A stretch of 64,000 bases of DNA from Nymphaea colorata (taxonomy: Eukaryota > Streptophyta > Magnoliopsida > Nymphaeales > Nymphaeaceae). Below, one piece after another: positions 1-12,500 of this stretch (within the stretch, counting starts at the first letter, position 1; every line of letters starts with the position of its first letter). Both the position numbers and the translations under genes were made by a program. The notes below the pieces were generated by a model. The model was not told the origin of the DNA and did not search any database. It worked only from the letters and a program-made list of their open reading frames with translations. The stretch spans positions 10,224,505-10,288,504 of the forward strand of contig NC_045140.1 of assembly GCF_008831285.2 (NCBI RefSeq), written 5' to 3'.

Positions 1-2039
1 TAAATAGCCTCGTTCTTGGTCTGTCTGTGAAGTTACATGGAAACTTTTCGCGTTAAGAGTGAAACTGTTGACCTTCCTCAACTTGAGAAGATTAACTCGA
101 ACGGTCGCAAGAAATTTAACCTGCTTGAAAACTTGTTTGGTACGTTGTAAGAGAAAACATAAGATGATATTTAAGCTTGTATGGATACATCATTGACAAT
201 ATATACAGTTGATGTAAAAGATTTTTTCAAAATCAAACAACAGATTAGTGGATAGTCCAAAATGGCAGCGATATGGCAAATTAACCAGCATCTCGATATG
301 GTTTGAAAAGCTCGTCTGCTTAGATGCGGAAAAAGCCTGCATTAGCAAGGGTTTGGAGGTTGATTGAGCTTTGGTTCTGTCTATGCCAAGCATTGGAGTT
401 CACGGTTCCATGGGGAAACATAGTCTGACGATATGAAACCTTCCTTGGAAATGGAGCACCCAATCTTCTTAGACTGAGAAACTTTTTTCTTGAGTCATTC
501 TAGAGAAAGAGAGAGAGAGAGAGGAAGAAGGAGGGAGAGAGAAAAACTGTACCGTGGTCTAATGGTCTCATTGAAGCAGGACCGTGGATTTCATGAACGG
601 GTGGATTCCAAGGCTCTATATCTCTGTGGTTCTTTCTCTCTCTAGGGACAGGGGAATCATCCACTCACTCAGATCTTGACCAACTCCAGCCATTTTTCAA
701 CTTGAGAATTTGGGGTACAACTACTACGGCCCCTGTCTCTCTCTCGTCTCTTTCATATGCTTTCCTTAAATTATAAAAGAGAAAAAGACCCGCAGAAAAA
801 TGACCTGTAAATTTCTCTGAAAGGCTGGCGGTGTCAGTAAAATCGAATACATTAAACAAGAAGGAGAAATAAATAAGTGGAACTTTGGTTGTCTCCCTCT
901 CCCTTCTTAATTTTTTACAGTGGCAGTGGCGGTGGTTAATCATTCAATGGCTCGGTTCCTAATGCAGGCGTGATTATTTATGCAAAACTCTTTCCTCTCT
1001 CTCCCTCTTACCAATTTTCTAAAATGTCGCAGAAAAACGAAAAAACTGCATGATGGTCCCGTTTGGATGACATTTTCGAAGAACTCGTTTCACAGAGAGG
1101 ACACACACATCCACATAGCTCCTCTCTCTCTCTCTCTCTCTCTCTAACCTTGTTAAATGAACGAGTTGGAGACCCCAAGGGAGTTCTGATTTTCAATGTT
1201 TCTGCAGAGGGAAAGAAAGACACAGGCTGTGCAGTCTCTGAGAACCCATCCAGTACAACAATCACAGAGAGTCCCCAAGGAGAGACCGACCTCCTCCTAA
1301 TTGAAACTCCATGAGACGAGCGTACCAAAAGCAGAAAGGTGGAAAAGAAAAGCCCCTTCCCACACTCAGTCCCTCACCCTGCCTTTTGACACCGTCTTGT
1401 CTCCTGAGCAATCTTTTCCCCATGCTTAGCCGTCTCCCTGCTCTGATTTTGTTCCAAAGGCTGTGTTTCTTCTTTCCTGTTTTGCACTTCAAAAAGTCAA
1501 TATCCTTATTTTAGGTCCCCTTTTATGAACTTTTAAATGCTTTTCTTCCTTTTTCCTTTGAACGTTTGTGGGTTTCACCAACTTGGAACATCTGGTTTTA
1601 AATATTTGCTCTAGTGGGTCGCTTGTGTTGCATCTTTCCACTTAAATCTTTTCTATATTTTTGCGGATTCTGGGTGTCTGGAGCTGCTTTGGCCTTCTCT
1701 GTGAGTTTTAGCTGTTTGGCAAATGTTCTTTCTGTTTTAGGGAACACTTGGGTGCAGTTTCGTCATCTAAGTTTTTAAGTTGGTACATGAATTCCGGGCA
1801 TTTTGAATCGGTAGTCTTTGTGCAAGCTGGTGGCATTTAGTTAAAGTCCTGCAGTTTCTGCCACAGAGGTTTGCTGTGGCAATGGTCTGTTCCCTCTCGA
1901 CTCCGTTCTTGGGTTTGTGAATTGTGTGTATTGTTGTATTACACAATTGTGTGTATTGTTGTATTAGGTTGAGCATTGTACCAAGTGAGTGAATTTGGGT
2001 TTGTGGCTTTATCATTAGAAGAATTTGAACTTGAAAACG
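1..2039 (+). promoter_or_regulatory. Upstream region and probable 5' UTR of the bHLH gene
   Basis: No protein-coding gene is recognisable here; the small open frames are in low-complexity sequence. It holds a GA-rich run (about 503-543), a CT microsatellite (1122-1145) and, just before the gene, a 21-base direct repeat at 1921-1941 and 1946-1966. Pyrimidine-rich sequence from about 1300 onward looks like a plant 5' leader. A possible leader intron ends in TTTTAG near 1740. The transcription start cannot be fixed from sequence. Confidence 0.5.
1122..1145. repeat. CT microsatellite
   Basis: About twelve CT dinucleotides in the upstream region. CT/GA runs are common in plant core promoters and leaders; no role is shown. 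Confidence 0.9.
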
Positions 2040-4405
2040 ATGGATTTGAGTGAGAATGAAAAACTTGGTTTAGGTAAGAGCAGTGGTGATCATTCGAGTT
2101 ACCATGCCCCCACTATACCTTCAGAGTGGAGATTTTCTGGTGATCTTCCCAATCCATCATTCAACTTGGTGCCTGCCGAGAATTCCATGGCTGCTTGCAG
2201 AGGCACTGCAGTGGAGTCCTCTTGCTGCCCTTCTGTTTCCATGTCCGAGTCTTTCTGCCCTGACATTTGGGATTCTAACAATCTCATTAGCCATAATCTG
2301 GCATTCAAGCAAGTCAAGTCGAGTAGCGAAGCCTCTGGTATGAGGGATATCATCTCTGGTTCATCTTCCGCTGCGCCCCCGTTCGCGATGGGGTGGACTC
2401 CATCTGCTTCTTCTTCGATGAAAGCCGTTGGTGCCTTTGCACAGTCCGCAATGGGGATGATTCCTCAAAGCTTAGTTCAATTTCCTGCTGATTCTGGCTT
2501 CATTGAGCGGGCAGCAAGGCTTTCTTGTTTCGGCAGCATGATGAACTCTTTCGGCATGTCTGGATCCATGCCACCTTATTCTAAAGGTGCAGGGGGAATG
2601 GTTCAAGCATCGGAGATCCTGCCGCCTGCTCCGCCAACGCAGAATAACGACGTTGGTGTCTCTGAATTTGGGAAAAATGATCTGGTTCCAAGCAGTGAAG
2701 GGGATACAACCAAGAAGGTGGAGCAGAAAATGGCCCACTTGTTGATGTCCCCTGTGTCAAGAAGCACTGAGGAAGGGAAACAGAGGGTTGGCTCTTCAAG
2801 CATTGATTCTGATGGTGCAGAAGTTAGCGGCCGTGGGCAGGAGGAATCATTGCATTTGGACAACGCTGTGAATCAGCCTTCGGCTAAAGGACTTAGCACA
2901 AAGAAAAGGAAGAGGCCTGCACAGGTAGTGCTCCTATTTCTCTTTTCCTGTTCACATACCTTTTTGTTATCATCTTCCACCATTACTGTTAATAATTAAG
3001 ATTTACTAAAAGTGGTTAACCCAAATTATTTGGTAGGGAGCCGAGCCAACCCAAACCAAGAGTTCTTCACAAATGGCAATTGATGGTGGGAATGAAAATC
3101 CTGAAAATAGACCGAAGGTAGAGCCCACTCAAACAGCAAATACAGGAAAGCATCATGGGAAACAACCCAAAGACAATTCACAGGGTTCAGATGCACCAAA
3201 GGAAGAATACATCCATGTCCGAGCAAGGCGAGGCCAAGCCACCAACAGTCACAGTCTTGCAGAGAGGGTGAGCTTTCGACAGAAACAAATGTGTTTGATC
3301 AAAGCCGTTTGAGAATATATGGTAATGATACATGCGTTTTCTCTGTTCTTTGCGTTGCAGGTAAGGAGGGAAAAGATAAGTGAGAGGATGAAGTTTCTCC
3401 AGGACCTTGTGCCTGGGTGTAGTAAGGTGACACCCATATAATTCAGTCCACTGCATATTACACTCGTCAAGTTTATTGTTCACATGGTTACCTAGATCTG
3501 CTTTTGCCGTGGTGCAGGTTACAGGCAAGGCTGTCATGCTTGATGAGATCATCAATTATGTGCAGTCATTGCAACGACAAGTTGAGGTATTCTCACTTTG
3601 AGTTTATTCCATAGGATGTTTCATGTCTTTGTAAAGGAAGCGCAACGGTATTTACTTACTCAACAATATCAATGTAGTTCCTTTCCATGAAGCTTGCAAC
3701 TGTCAACCCGCGGCTAGATTTCAACATGGAGGCGCTCTTATCAAAGGATGTAAGAGTTGTCCATGACCTATCTCATACCATTTTGCGTACAAAATGGTAC
3801 TTGTACCCAAATTGGTCTTCAAATGAGTTTTACCAAGTCTCATTGGCTTTTTGTTCTCAGATTTTTCAGTCACGAGGTGGCCCTTCATCAGCTGTTGCCT
3901 ATATGCCTGATATGAACATGGTTCATTCTCATATGCACCAAAACCAGCAAGGATTAGTTCAGGCTGGAGTGCCAGGTATTGCAAGCCCATCAGATTCGTT
4001 GAGAGCAGTTAATTCTCATTTGACTTCGGTTGGTGGATACAAAGAACCCCCATCTCAGGTGAATAACAAAGTCTTTTGCATTTGTTTCACTTTGAAAAAA
4101 ATGTCCGATTAAACGGTTAGTTTATTCCCTGTTGTGTTTTGATTCCGTAGATTCCAAATGCCTGGGAAGATGATCTCCATAATGTTGTTCCGTTGAGTTT
4201 CAGCACTGGTGGCCCAATTAGCAATCAGGAAATGAATGACAGTAAGTGAAAGTGGCCCAAGCTCTTGCTCCGCTGGTCATCTTTTTTCTTCTGCAAGAAA
4301 AAAGAAAAAAAAAAAACTCGAAAGAGTTTAAGCTTTCTTGCGCACTTGGTAATCCGGTATTTTACAGGTTCATTGCCTCCATGTCATATGAAAGCAGAGC
4401 TTTGA
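2040..4405 (+). CDS. bHLH transcription factor, bHLH49/62/78 (CIB-like) group, eight coding exons
   Basis: A nuclear DNA-binding transcription factor of plant bHLH subgroup XII. My splice model is 2040-2924, 3037-3267, 3361-3426, 3518-3586, 3678-3749, 3861-4058, 4151-4241 and 4368-4405. All introns are GT-AG and the frame stays open for 549 codons. ATG 2040 is the first in-frame ATG. Residues 153-164 ([12 protein letters not shown]) are a hallmark of this group. KKRKR at 288-292 is a likely nuclear signal. The basic region carries H367, E371 and R375, the residues that read an E/G-box. It is followed by helix 1 (about 376-390), loop, helix 2 (about 400-425) and a leucine-rich dimer extension. 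The protein ends HMKAEL, close to the HMKVEL-type tail of relatives, which fixes exon 8. The long Ser/Met-rich N-terminus is typical. Family knowledge: relatives act in light, flowering and growth control, some through cryptochrome. The specific role here is unknown. Confidence 0.93.
3196..3749 (+). other. bHLH DNA-binding and dimerisation domain, spread over four exons
   Basis: The domain runs from the end of exon 2 ([18 protein letters not shown]) through exons 3, 4 and 5. Exon 3 is 66 nt and exon 4 is 69 nt, both phase 0. The split of basic region, helix 1, loop and helix 2 over short exons matches the conserved intron pattern of this bHLH subgroup. No disruption is seen. Confidence 0.93.
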
Positions 4406-4975
4406 GTTATGTTTGTCTTTTAGTTCACATGCTTCTCTTAAAGAATCCATCCGGCCTCCGCCAAAGATGGTATCGAAGTTGAAGGTCAAGTTCGGGTTGC
4501 AAAGTTTTCTCCCTGAAGATCCATGAACTCTGTGGCTTATAGTTGTCGAATAGTTCCTTAGTGTCACCAAGATTTTAAATAATAGCTGATGTTAAGGCAC
4601 TGGAGGTTGTGATCTTTTAATCAGCCTCCATTTGAACTAGAGAGAAGCTGGTGTTACTCGTGCTACTTTGCAAGCAGAAAATCTGTATACGAAGAGAATT
4701 TTCTCAAAGGGTTCACTCGGCTGAAAGCTATGGCACAAGAAGGAAGCTTGATGTACTAAGTATCGCAAGGAAAGAAATGTGCAGGCCAATAGTGTACTGT
4801 GCAGAGCTGAACCAGGAATGGACTCTCTGGCACATTGAGTTTCAAGGAGGCCAAAGTGGAAAGGAAATTGTAAGTTTCATTGCATAGAATGTTGGTTTGG
4901 CTCATTCATCATTGATTGCTTGAGCAATACAATTAGCAATGTATATTATATATTATTTAATCATTACGAACTCAT
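4406..4975 (+). other. Probable 3' UTR of the bHLH gene
   Basis: This follows the exon-8 stop codon. It has no coding continuity, and AT-rich stretches near 4940-4965 could hold the poly(A) signal. The exact cleavage site is not determined. Confidence 0.45.
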
Positions 4976-7392
4976 GGTTGTATGTATGTTTAACATCTGA
5001 TGGGAGGGTTTTGAGACTGCTTATTGCGAATTGTGATTCTCAAGCTTATTGGTGAAAGGGTATGACAGGTTGCGTACAATTATATCGACGTGTGCCAACA
5101 TGGCGAAGGACTTAGTGGTTATATAGCACAAAATCAGCACTTTTTAAAATAATACATAATCCGAGACTGAAGATGTCTCCTGAGAATCTTACATAGCCGC
5201 GACCAATGTTCATTGTTTTTTTCCAAAACAAACTCTCAAGATACCTCCGTTTTCTTGAAGTTTTGAAAGGGTATCTGTGGATTGGTTCCTTTTTCGCGAG
5301 GTCAGTGTGCAGTTTGTGCAACCAAGATCTCATGCGTCAAAATATGGCCAATAGCAATGTCATCTATTGGGCGGCCAGAATTTTCCCAAGCTACACTGAA
5401 AATTAGCTATCTTCTGTATTCCAAAAACGATTAGCTTTTGAAAATGAAACGAGACATTTATTTTATGAGGTAGGTCTCAGATAATTCTGTATGATTTATC
5501 TACTAATGCCATGGCGGTCATGGTGGAATTTCTCGAACAACGTGCTGATCATAAGAGGCAACTGACTAAGCTTTCTTGTTCCTAGATGGATGCCAAAAAC
5601 AGTTCGCAGTAGACAGATTCCCAGGCACCCATGCTTTTTGGCACCTTTCAGCATTTCATCTGTTTTTCTGTGGACATGTGATTCATCATGGGCATTAATG
5701 TATGTTGGTACCACATTATATGCTGTCGTGAATAGAATCTTTCTACTGTTGACACGAAAATGTGGGCTCAAAGAAAAGTTTGAGGGCGTATGCCTGAATC
5801 CTCTTTATTGTAAGTACATCGAAGCAAAGCATCTGCCCATAGTGAACTGGATTGGAAAACTAAAAGAAATTACTGTATGGAGTTGATGGACGTGGACACC
5901 AATTACAAAAAATTCGTTCCAAGGTACAAAATCTTTTAAATATTTTCACTGTTGTTTCGTAGTTGCTAGCGGCCATGAATGATTTCCAGATCAATTTGGC
6001 AGAAGCTTAGCTGAGAAAAGCGGGAAGGTGCGGCTGTGCCCATATGAACTTTCCTCAAGTATCTGTAGCAATGCTGATCACGGCTTCCTGAGCTTGTCTA
6101 CCAAGAAAACGAAAGTCACCGATATAAATGCAACCTTCGTTCAGTTAATCAGGTAAAGCTTATATTTCCTTGTCTAGATTGGTGTTCTGTACTAAACAAA
6201 TGGAAAGTAAATCTTTAAGAAGCATTGTTTCTCTTTCTTAACTCCTTAGTGGGGGCATCATTTGGCTAACTTAAATATGCAAGAAGAGATACTTAAACCT
6301 TCGGCCATTGAGGGGAAAAGGGAAAGGTAGAATAACTTTGGACAGCATGCTTCCGTCCTTGTTCATCTTTTTCAACCTTTCACTTTGGTGGGGGGCATGA
6401 TTTGAGTGGTTAAATGAGTTTTCTTTAAGAACTTCGAATCATAGTCAGAAACATTGGCATATCTTCCAAAATCTCATAGTTCTTTTGCAAGATTTTCAGA
6501 AGCAGATGAAGTTGAGAATTGCACGATTTTTCAGGAATATAATCATTTAAAAAGTATTGTACAAAATAGTAATCTGAGAAAGATAACTTACTAATTTTTT
6601 AATGTACTGTTAACAATTCTGTTCTATATACTATATTATATATACAATGCATATGCAAGACATGGCATCTCTTTTGTTCATCAGCCCTGCCAGTTTAATC
6701 TATTGAAGAAACGTTGATCCTTTTCGAAAGGTTAAATTAAAACATGACAAATCCACTTTAGAAAACTTCCTCTTGATTATTTCTACTGAAAATTTTCAAG
6801 TCTTCCGTAAATTTCGGATTAAAGTATACTATAGTTTTATGACATTATCTTACCCGCAAGGACCATCTAACTGATATATATAACGGGGACACGCAATTTG
6901 GTGCTCCAGTCTACGAGGACATACCCTATGACATATTGGCACACAACCAAAAAATAGAGGCATGATCTGAACAGACTGAATCGCAATGATTCTGGATGCT
7001 TTTTCAATGAAATCATACTATTTTTGATAAAATATTAGAATACATTCAATTTATTAAAAAGCTTTACATCTGCATGTCGTATTTTTGCGAAAACAATTAA
7101 TGAATACGCGCCTCGTATTTCGTTCTTACATGTATCTCTGTGACATTGGCCGCTGAAAACAAGAAGCATCGTTTGGGTGTTCCCTACGTTATCGTACCGG
7201 ATCTGACCCATCTCAGGCAAGAGCAGCCACAAAGTAAAAGACAAGAAAAATTTTTACCGTTGAAGCAAGGTAAAAGAAGGCATCATATAGCAGACATGGT
7301 CCGATGCATTGCATCACACGATATGTTTAATCACATCTAATGCATTGCATCGAAATTGGAGGGACCTCAAGAAAGTAGGAGGATTCAGCTTT

Positions 7393-7430
<38 letters not shown>

Positions 7431-8228
7431 ACAGAGGGAGGACGGTGCTGTAATATAATTACATAATCGTATTGTCTCACTTTTCAAGGAGAAGCCCTCT
7501 TCATTTTTCTTTTGTAACAATTCTGATTTCTTTTTTTTATATAGTGAGCAGAGCCGGGTATTGAGAAATGAATTCCTTGTTGGGCTGCATTGGTAATTAG
7601 TGTAAAGCGTCCAGTGCACATCAGACTGATACTACTGTCTAATTGACACAAGAAAAGTGATGCTTACGCCACTTGAACTAGCGATTGGCTGCCTACTGGA
7701 CCGAAGTATTGTACCAACCCCCTCTGGCCTGGATATATATTCTTTCATACTTCAAAATTCTATATGTTTTGCGACTGACAAAATATAGGATTCCTTTTTC
7801 TGGTTAAGTAATTATGGTACAAGTATATATTTGTCCAGGTATTTCCCTTGTGACTTATACGTGGTTTTGAATCAACTGAACCGTATTTCTCACTTCACAA
7901 ATGGGCTTTCAGCTCGCCTCTTGCTTGTGCAGAAGCAGGAAAAGGCTGCACGCATGTGAAGTATTTTTGTTAGCAATGAATAGAAGGGAATTTTCTCCTA
8001 TGGGGAGGAAAACCATGAAATTCTTAGGACATGCCAAAATTTGCCAAACTAAGAATGTATGTTTACTATATATATCTCCTATATTAATTATTCATCAGCA
8101 AAAAATTCTTTGATATACATGTCCAAAAAATTGTTGCCGGCCTACTGCTTTTGCCTTGTTTCAGAGGCTTCATACCTCTTGTGTTATGTGCTTTTATACC
8201 TCATTTAAGCTCCAAGCCAAAAGTATAT
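4976..8228. other. Intergenic stretch, no gene recognised
   Basis: Frames at 5496-5886 and about 5990-6150 are open for 50 to 100 codons, but I recognise no family and no exon chain joins them. The rest is AT-rich spacer with a TA microsatellite at 7395-7428. Confidence 0.5.
7395..7428. repeat. TA microsatellite
   Basis: An uninterrupted TA run of about 17 units. Confidence 0.95.
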
Positions 8229-8540
8229 CCTAACATTTGTTTGCCTAAAACAACATAGTGCGTTTTCCCAAGTGAGAAAGTGTTTCTCAGTTAATGCCCT
8301 TGGAGCATGACCAACTAAGGCAAAATTACACCCAACATTTGCTTGTCTAAAAAGTAGTACATTTTCCCATGTGGGAAACTTTTTCTCAGGTAATGACCTT
8401 GGCGCATGCCAAACTCAAACTAAAGCAAAATCATACCCAACGTTTGTCCACCTAAAAAGTCGAGATATAATTTCCCAAATGAAAAAGTTTTTCTCAGGTA
8501 GTGGCCCTTTGGTGCATTAACAAGCATATGTGGAAAGGTC
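8229..8540. repeat. Tandem repeat, three copies of about 105 bp
   Basis: Copies begin near 8229, 8332 and 8437. Each shows C-C-(T/C)AAC(A/G)TTTG, then TTTTCCCA-type and TTTCTCAG(G/T)TA blocks, then a (T/C)GG-GCAT block. Copies have diverged by scattered substitutions. No coding frame spans them. Confidence 0.8.
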
Positions 8541-8971
8541 AAGCAAAAGAAGCGTTCAATGCTTTTGGGAAAAATGGCAGCGTTGGGTTAAGGTCATTGT
8601 GGTCCAAAACCTCTCAACGGCCATTGTAGTTCTAATTTTGAAGTTCCTTTTATTGATATTATTAAAAGGAACGTGACAAATGTGGGCAGCAGAGTAGCTC
8701 CAAAATCACTAAGAAATGCTTCCCATTTTGAGATTTGGTGCAATCAACTTACAGTTTCTCAGTGAACCAACCAGAGAAAGTGAAAGAGTGTCACTTACAT
8801 AATTGACAAAAGCCAATTGTCATAAAGATTGTTTGGAGATAGTCTATCTTCATCATCAATGGCTCCATCTAATTGTCTCAGTGTGTCGAAGGACAAGTTC
8901 CGTATTTATTCAAGGACATGAAACGTTCTGCATATTGCCCTTCAAGACACAGCTCTGAAACTTTTGATCAC
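8541..8971. other. Intergenic, no gene
   Basis: Short spacer between the tandem repeat and the MITE. No family, RNA gene or transposon end is recognised. Confidence 0.5.
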
Positions 8972-8974
8972 TCA

Positions 8975-9563
8975 AGGCTCGTTTTTGAATACCTGGAACT
9001 AAACATGAAGGAATTAGAATGTTGGGTATTTAGTACCGAGTACCTTTTTTGGTGGAATTTTTATTCCAACTTCTATATACCCTGATCTATTTGATTTTCT
9101 AGGGCTTCTGTTTCCGGTATACCCCCATTTATTTGATTTCCTAGAACCTTTGTTTTGGGTATTTTAGTATTATGTTTGTTTGTGCATGGAATCATGGATG
9201 GATTTTTTTATGGTTATCCAATCCAATAATCCTGCACTGCCATTTATAAACAAATCAATCGTTGGCTAGACCCATCAAAAGAAAAGAGGATTTTTCTTTC
9301 TATCAAGTAAAAAATGCAATTAAATGAAGGAAATTGTAATAAGAAATAACTTAAATATCATCTGTTAGAGTTCAACAATAATAAATTAGAAAAAAATAGA
9401 GGCAGTTCAACAGTAGAAAAAAAAACCCAGGAATAAAGTTCCATATCTCAAGGGAAAGTCTCCTAGGTATTTAGTTCCATGTTTGTTTTGTGATGGAACT
9501 TTCCATTGAATTTGAACTTTTTTTCCACCTCTACATTAAAGTTCTAGGCATTCAAACGAGCCC
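8975..9563. mobile_element. MITE, probably PIF/Harbinger (Tourist-like)
   Basis: The 5' end (AGGCTCGTTTTTGAATACCT) matches the inverted 3' end (GGGCTCGTTTGAATGCCT). The similarity continues imperfectly for about 35 bases. A TCA trinucleotide flanks both ends (8972-8974 and 9564-9566), fitting the 3-bp T-N-A duplication of the Harbinger superfamily. There is no transposase, so it is non-autonomous. The superfamily is inferred from the ends only. Confidence 0.72.
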
Positions 9564-9566
9564 TCA

Positions 9567-12500
9567 AAGTTGGACACGTTGTTGATGTTCAAACTATATA
9601 TGAGCCCATATCCAGTGTTACGAGAATCAGACTGAATCAGCCAATACGAACTGTTTTCGCCAGCTTGAGAGTGACCACGGGTCAACTGCTAACTAATTTT
9701 TTTAATATATTTATTTTTTTAATAATTTATATAAATTTTCCCTTCAATAAATCCTGGCAGCCTCACCGATTGGTTCACAAAAACTAATTAAAAATAATTA
9801 ATTTAAAAATTTAAAATATCTTTTTAAAGCCGACTTGGTTCATCGATTTTCAAGGTAAAACCGAGATTTACAGAATTGGTTGGAAATGGTGTGAGAAAGG
9901 GATCACTCTTGGTATCTATATGTGGTATGCTGTCTTAAGAGCTACCTGTTTTTCACTCCAAGGTTTGAAAATGAAAGGGTAAAAAAGCTAGGTGCAGTCC
10001 CATCAAGCTTCTCTTTCGGCACCCCAAGATATTTCATAGTTTCCAAATCTCATGCATGTGAATTTCCTTTAGCAGGACTTGACACTTCGAAAGATGTATC
10101 AGGAAATTGATCATGCCACAAGTTCACGGTTTCAGTAACTTTCAGAGGAAGAAGAATAGAAAAGGCTATGCATGTATGGTTAGAACATGTACTGCACTTG
10201 TCACTTAGACGAAAGTTTTTTTCAGCCTTCTTCATCGACTCATGCATTTATCAAAACACTCCCAAACAAAACTGATTTGACCCTTATGTGCTTTCTAAAT
10301 GATTATGCAAACATAAGAAAACTAAAATTTAATGAAGTTTGCATATGTAAGTAAAGTATTTCATTTTGTAGGTTGGTGTGAGCAATTAGCTTTGCCACTT
10401 CAGAAATTCTTTATAGATATATATATATATATATATATCCGCAAAACATTTAAAGATATTAACATCAAAATAAAAAAAAAAATTGAGGAGCTGGTCTGCA
10501 GAAAGTCCCACATGCAGGTCGGCCACTGTTTCTGAAACACCCATGCTGCTGTCTTTGCTTCAAAGCCGGTGAGCTCCAACCCTAAAATACCATCAGCAGA
10601 GGCATAGGCGACAGTGGCATTGCTAACCATTACGGTGGAAGATAGACGGTGCTCCATTGATGGCACTGCCCACCGTTGGAGATGATCAGTTCCAATGGGT
10701 TGCCCATCGTCTTCGTCGTAGGGTCGGAGCTAGGGGGCCGGCAAGGGCCATGGCCACCTTTTAGTTTTCAAAAAATTAACAATTACCTCATGAAATTTAC
10801 CAAAATTTTCATTTGGCGGCAGTAAAAATTTTGGAAATTATACAGTCGGCGCCGCTTAGCAAAAAAAATCCCACCGCTGGAGCTGGAATGAGTTTGTGCT
10901 GTCGGCGGTATTGCCCACCGTCTGAGCTCGTCGGTTGTCTTCCTCAGCCACTAGCTGGCATTAGGCTTCTTTTTTGATGATTGAACTATAGTTTCTTGAC
11001 CAAACAGGCATGTGGACAAGGACACATTAGATAAATCAACTTTTCTTTGGGGCCATGAAGTAGCAACTAGTTGAAAACATTATCTGGAGAATCTATTTAG
11101 TGATTGAAGGAAAAGGTTCAATTCTCACTCAGTTTCTCAATCTATGTCGAGTAGACCCCATGGAAAGAATTCTTTATCTCTGAATTGTGGGGAGGAGTCT
11201 ACATGATGAAGAAACACAAAGTCCACACAGCATAGGCTGGACCTAAATCAATCATGGCCACTTTTTCATGTCTGGACTTCCTTTCTGCAACCATCATCAC
11301 CATTTGGCATGTGGGCTTCTTAATCAAGTAGCAGGCTGCAATATTTCTTTCTCTTCCTTCCAAAAAGCAAGAGCACTTTTGCCTCAGACAACAATTATAA
11401 AGATTCTTTCTTTTTCTGGACTTTGTTTTCCCTTCTTCTTTGGGTGTGATTCTATCTGTTTCTTTTCTTCTTCCCTCCTTCTTTCTTATGGTTCTTTTTC
11501 TTCTTCCCCTTCTTCTTTGGGTGTGTTCTGGATGTATCTTTTTCTTCCTGTGGTTTTGGGTTTGAGTATGTTTATCATTTGATTCCTTGGGGATGGTGGG
11601 CTGATTGATTTAGGTAGAGGGTTTTAGACAAGTAACAGTAGATGCTGGTACTGACAAGAGAGAAAGTGGTATATCTCAGAGGGGTTAGGTCAAGAACAAG
11701 ATTAGATCTCTTAACTCTTGGTAAAAAATTATTTTGAACAAAACATTGACATTCGTCTTAGTTCAAATTTTTAATTATTAAAAATATTAAGTTTTTACTA
11801 TTACTAAAGCTTTTTTCTTACAAGAAACATTCATCTTTTTTATTACTATAAGAAAGTTACTAAACTAAAAACATTGATTAATTTAGTACATGTTTCCTAT
11901 CAAAACATTCTTAAAATCATATATATATATATATATGAGTGTAAATACAAATAGAAAACTCCCAAAAATGGTTCATTTTTCTTTTGTTTGATTATCATGA
12001 AGTGTGCATTTATGTGTGTGCTTTCTTTTCCTCCCGATGTTGCTTTCATAATGGGAACAACGCATGCACATAGCGACCAGCATAAGAAAAATTTGTCGAG
12101 ATGGAGAAATTCATGGCGAACATGGTAATCGACCGACACAAATTCCATTGTCGCCTTCCTCATCAGCAGCAAACCACACCAGGAACTAATTTGTACAAAA
12201 TAATTAAGAAAAGAAGATCGTTGGATCTAGCATGAAAAGTATATGTATTTATTTCCAGCACCAAGAGGATTAAAAAATTTTGCAATGATAGCTCCACAAG
12301 CACTTATTCCCACACTGCAAACCACTCTTAACTTTTTAATTTTTAATTATATTTTAAATTCTTCTCTTGTCTAGACCTTGGACAACTATGTTCTATTTAT
12401 ATATATTATTCAGTAGAAATCGAGATTTGTATTGTTTTCCGGTCACATGCTCGTACGGTTCTCAATATTAATTTTAATATATATTAATGGTTTGCAACGT

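Noticed and set aside
2025-2039. An upstream in-frame TTG start for the bHLH protein
   Set aside because: The first in-frame ATG at 2040 gives [10 protein letters not shown], a normal start for the group. TTG initiation is not expected.
5496-5886. Overlapping 91- and 98-codon frames on both strands
   Set aside because: No recognisable family and no splice-consistent exon chain. Mutual antisense openness is expected by chance.
8229-8540. Regularly spaced repeats considered as a CRISPR-like array
   Set aside because: About 105-bp diverged contiguous tandem copies without unique spacers, in a plant nuclear context.
11268-11582. Open frame of 104 codons rich in F, S and L
   Set aside because: Low-complexity pyrimidine-rich DNA, leader- or intron-like, with no domain and no exon partners.
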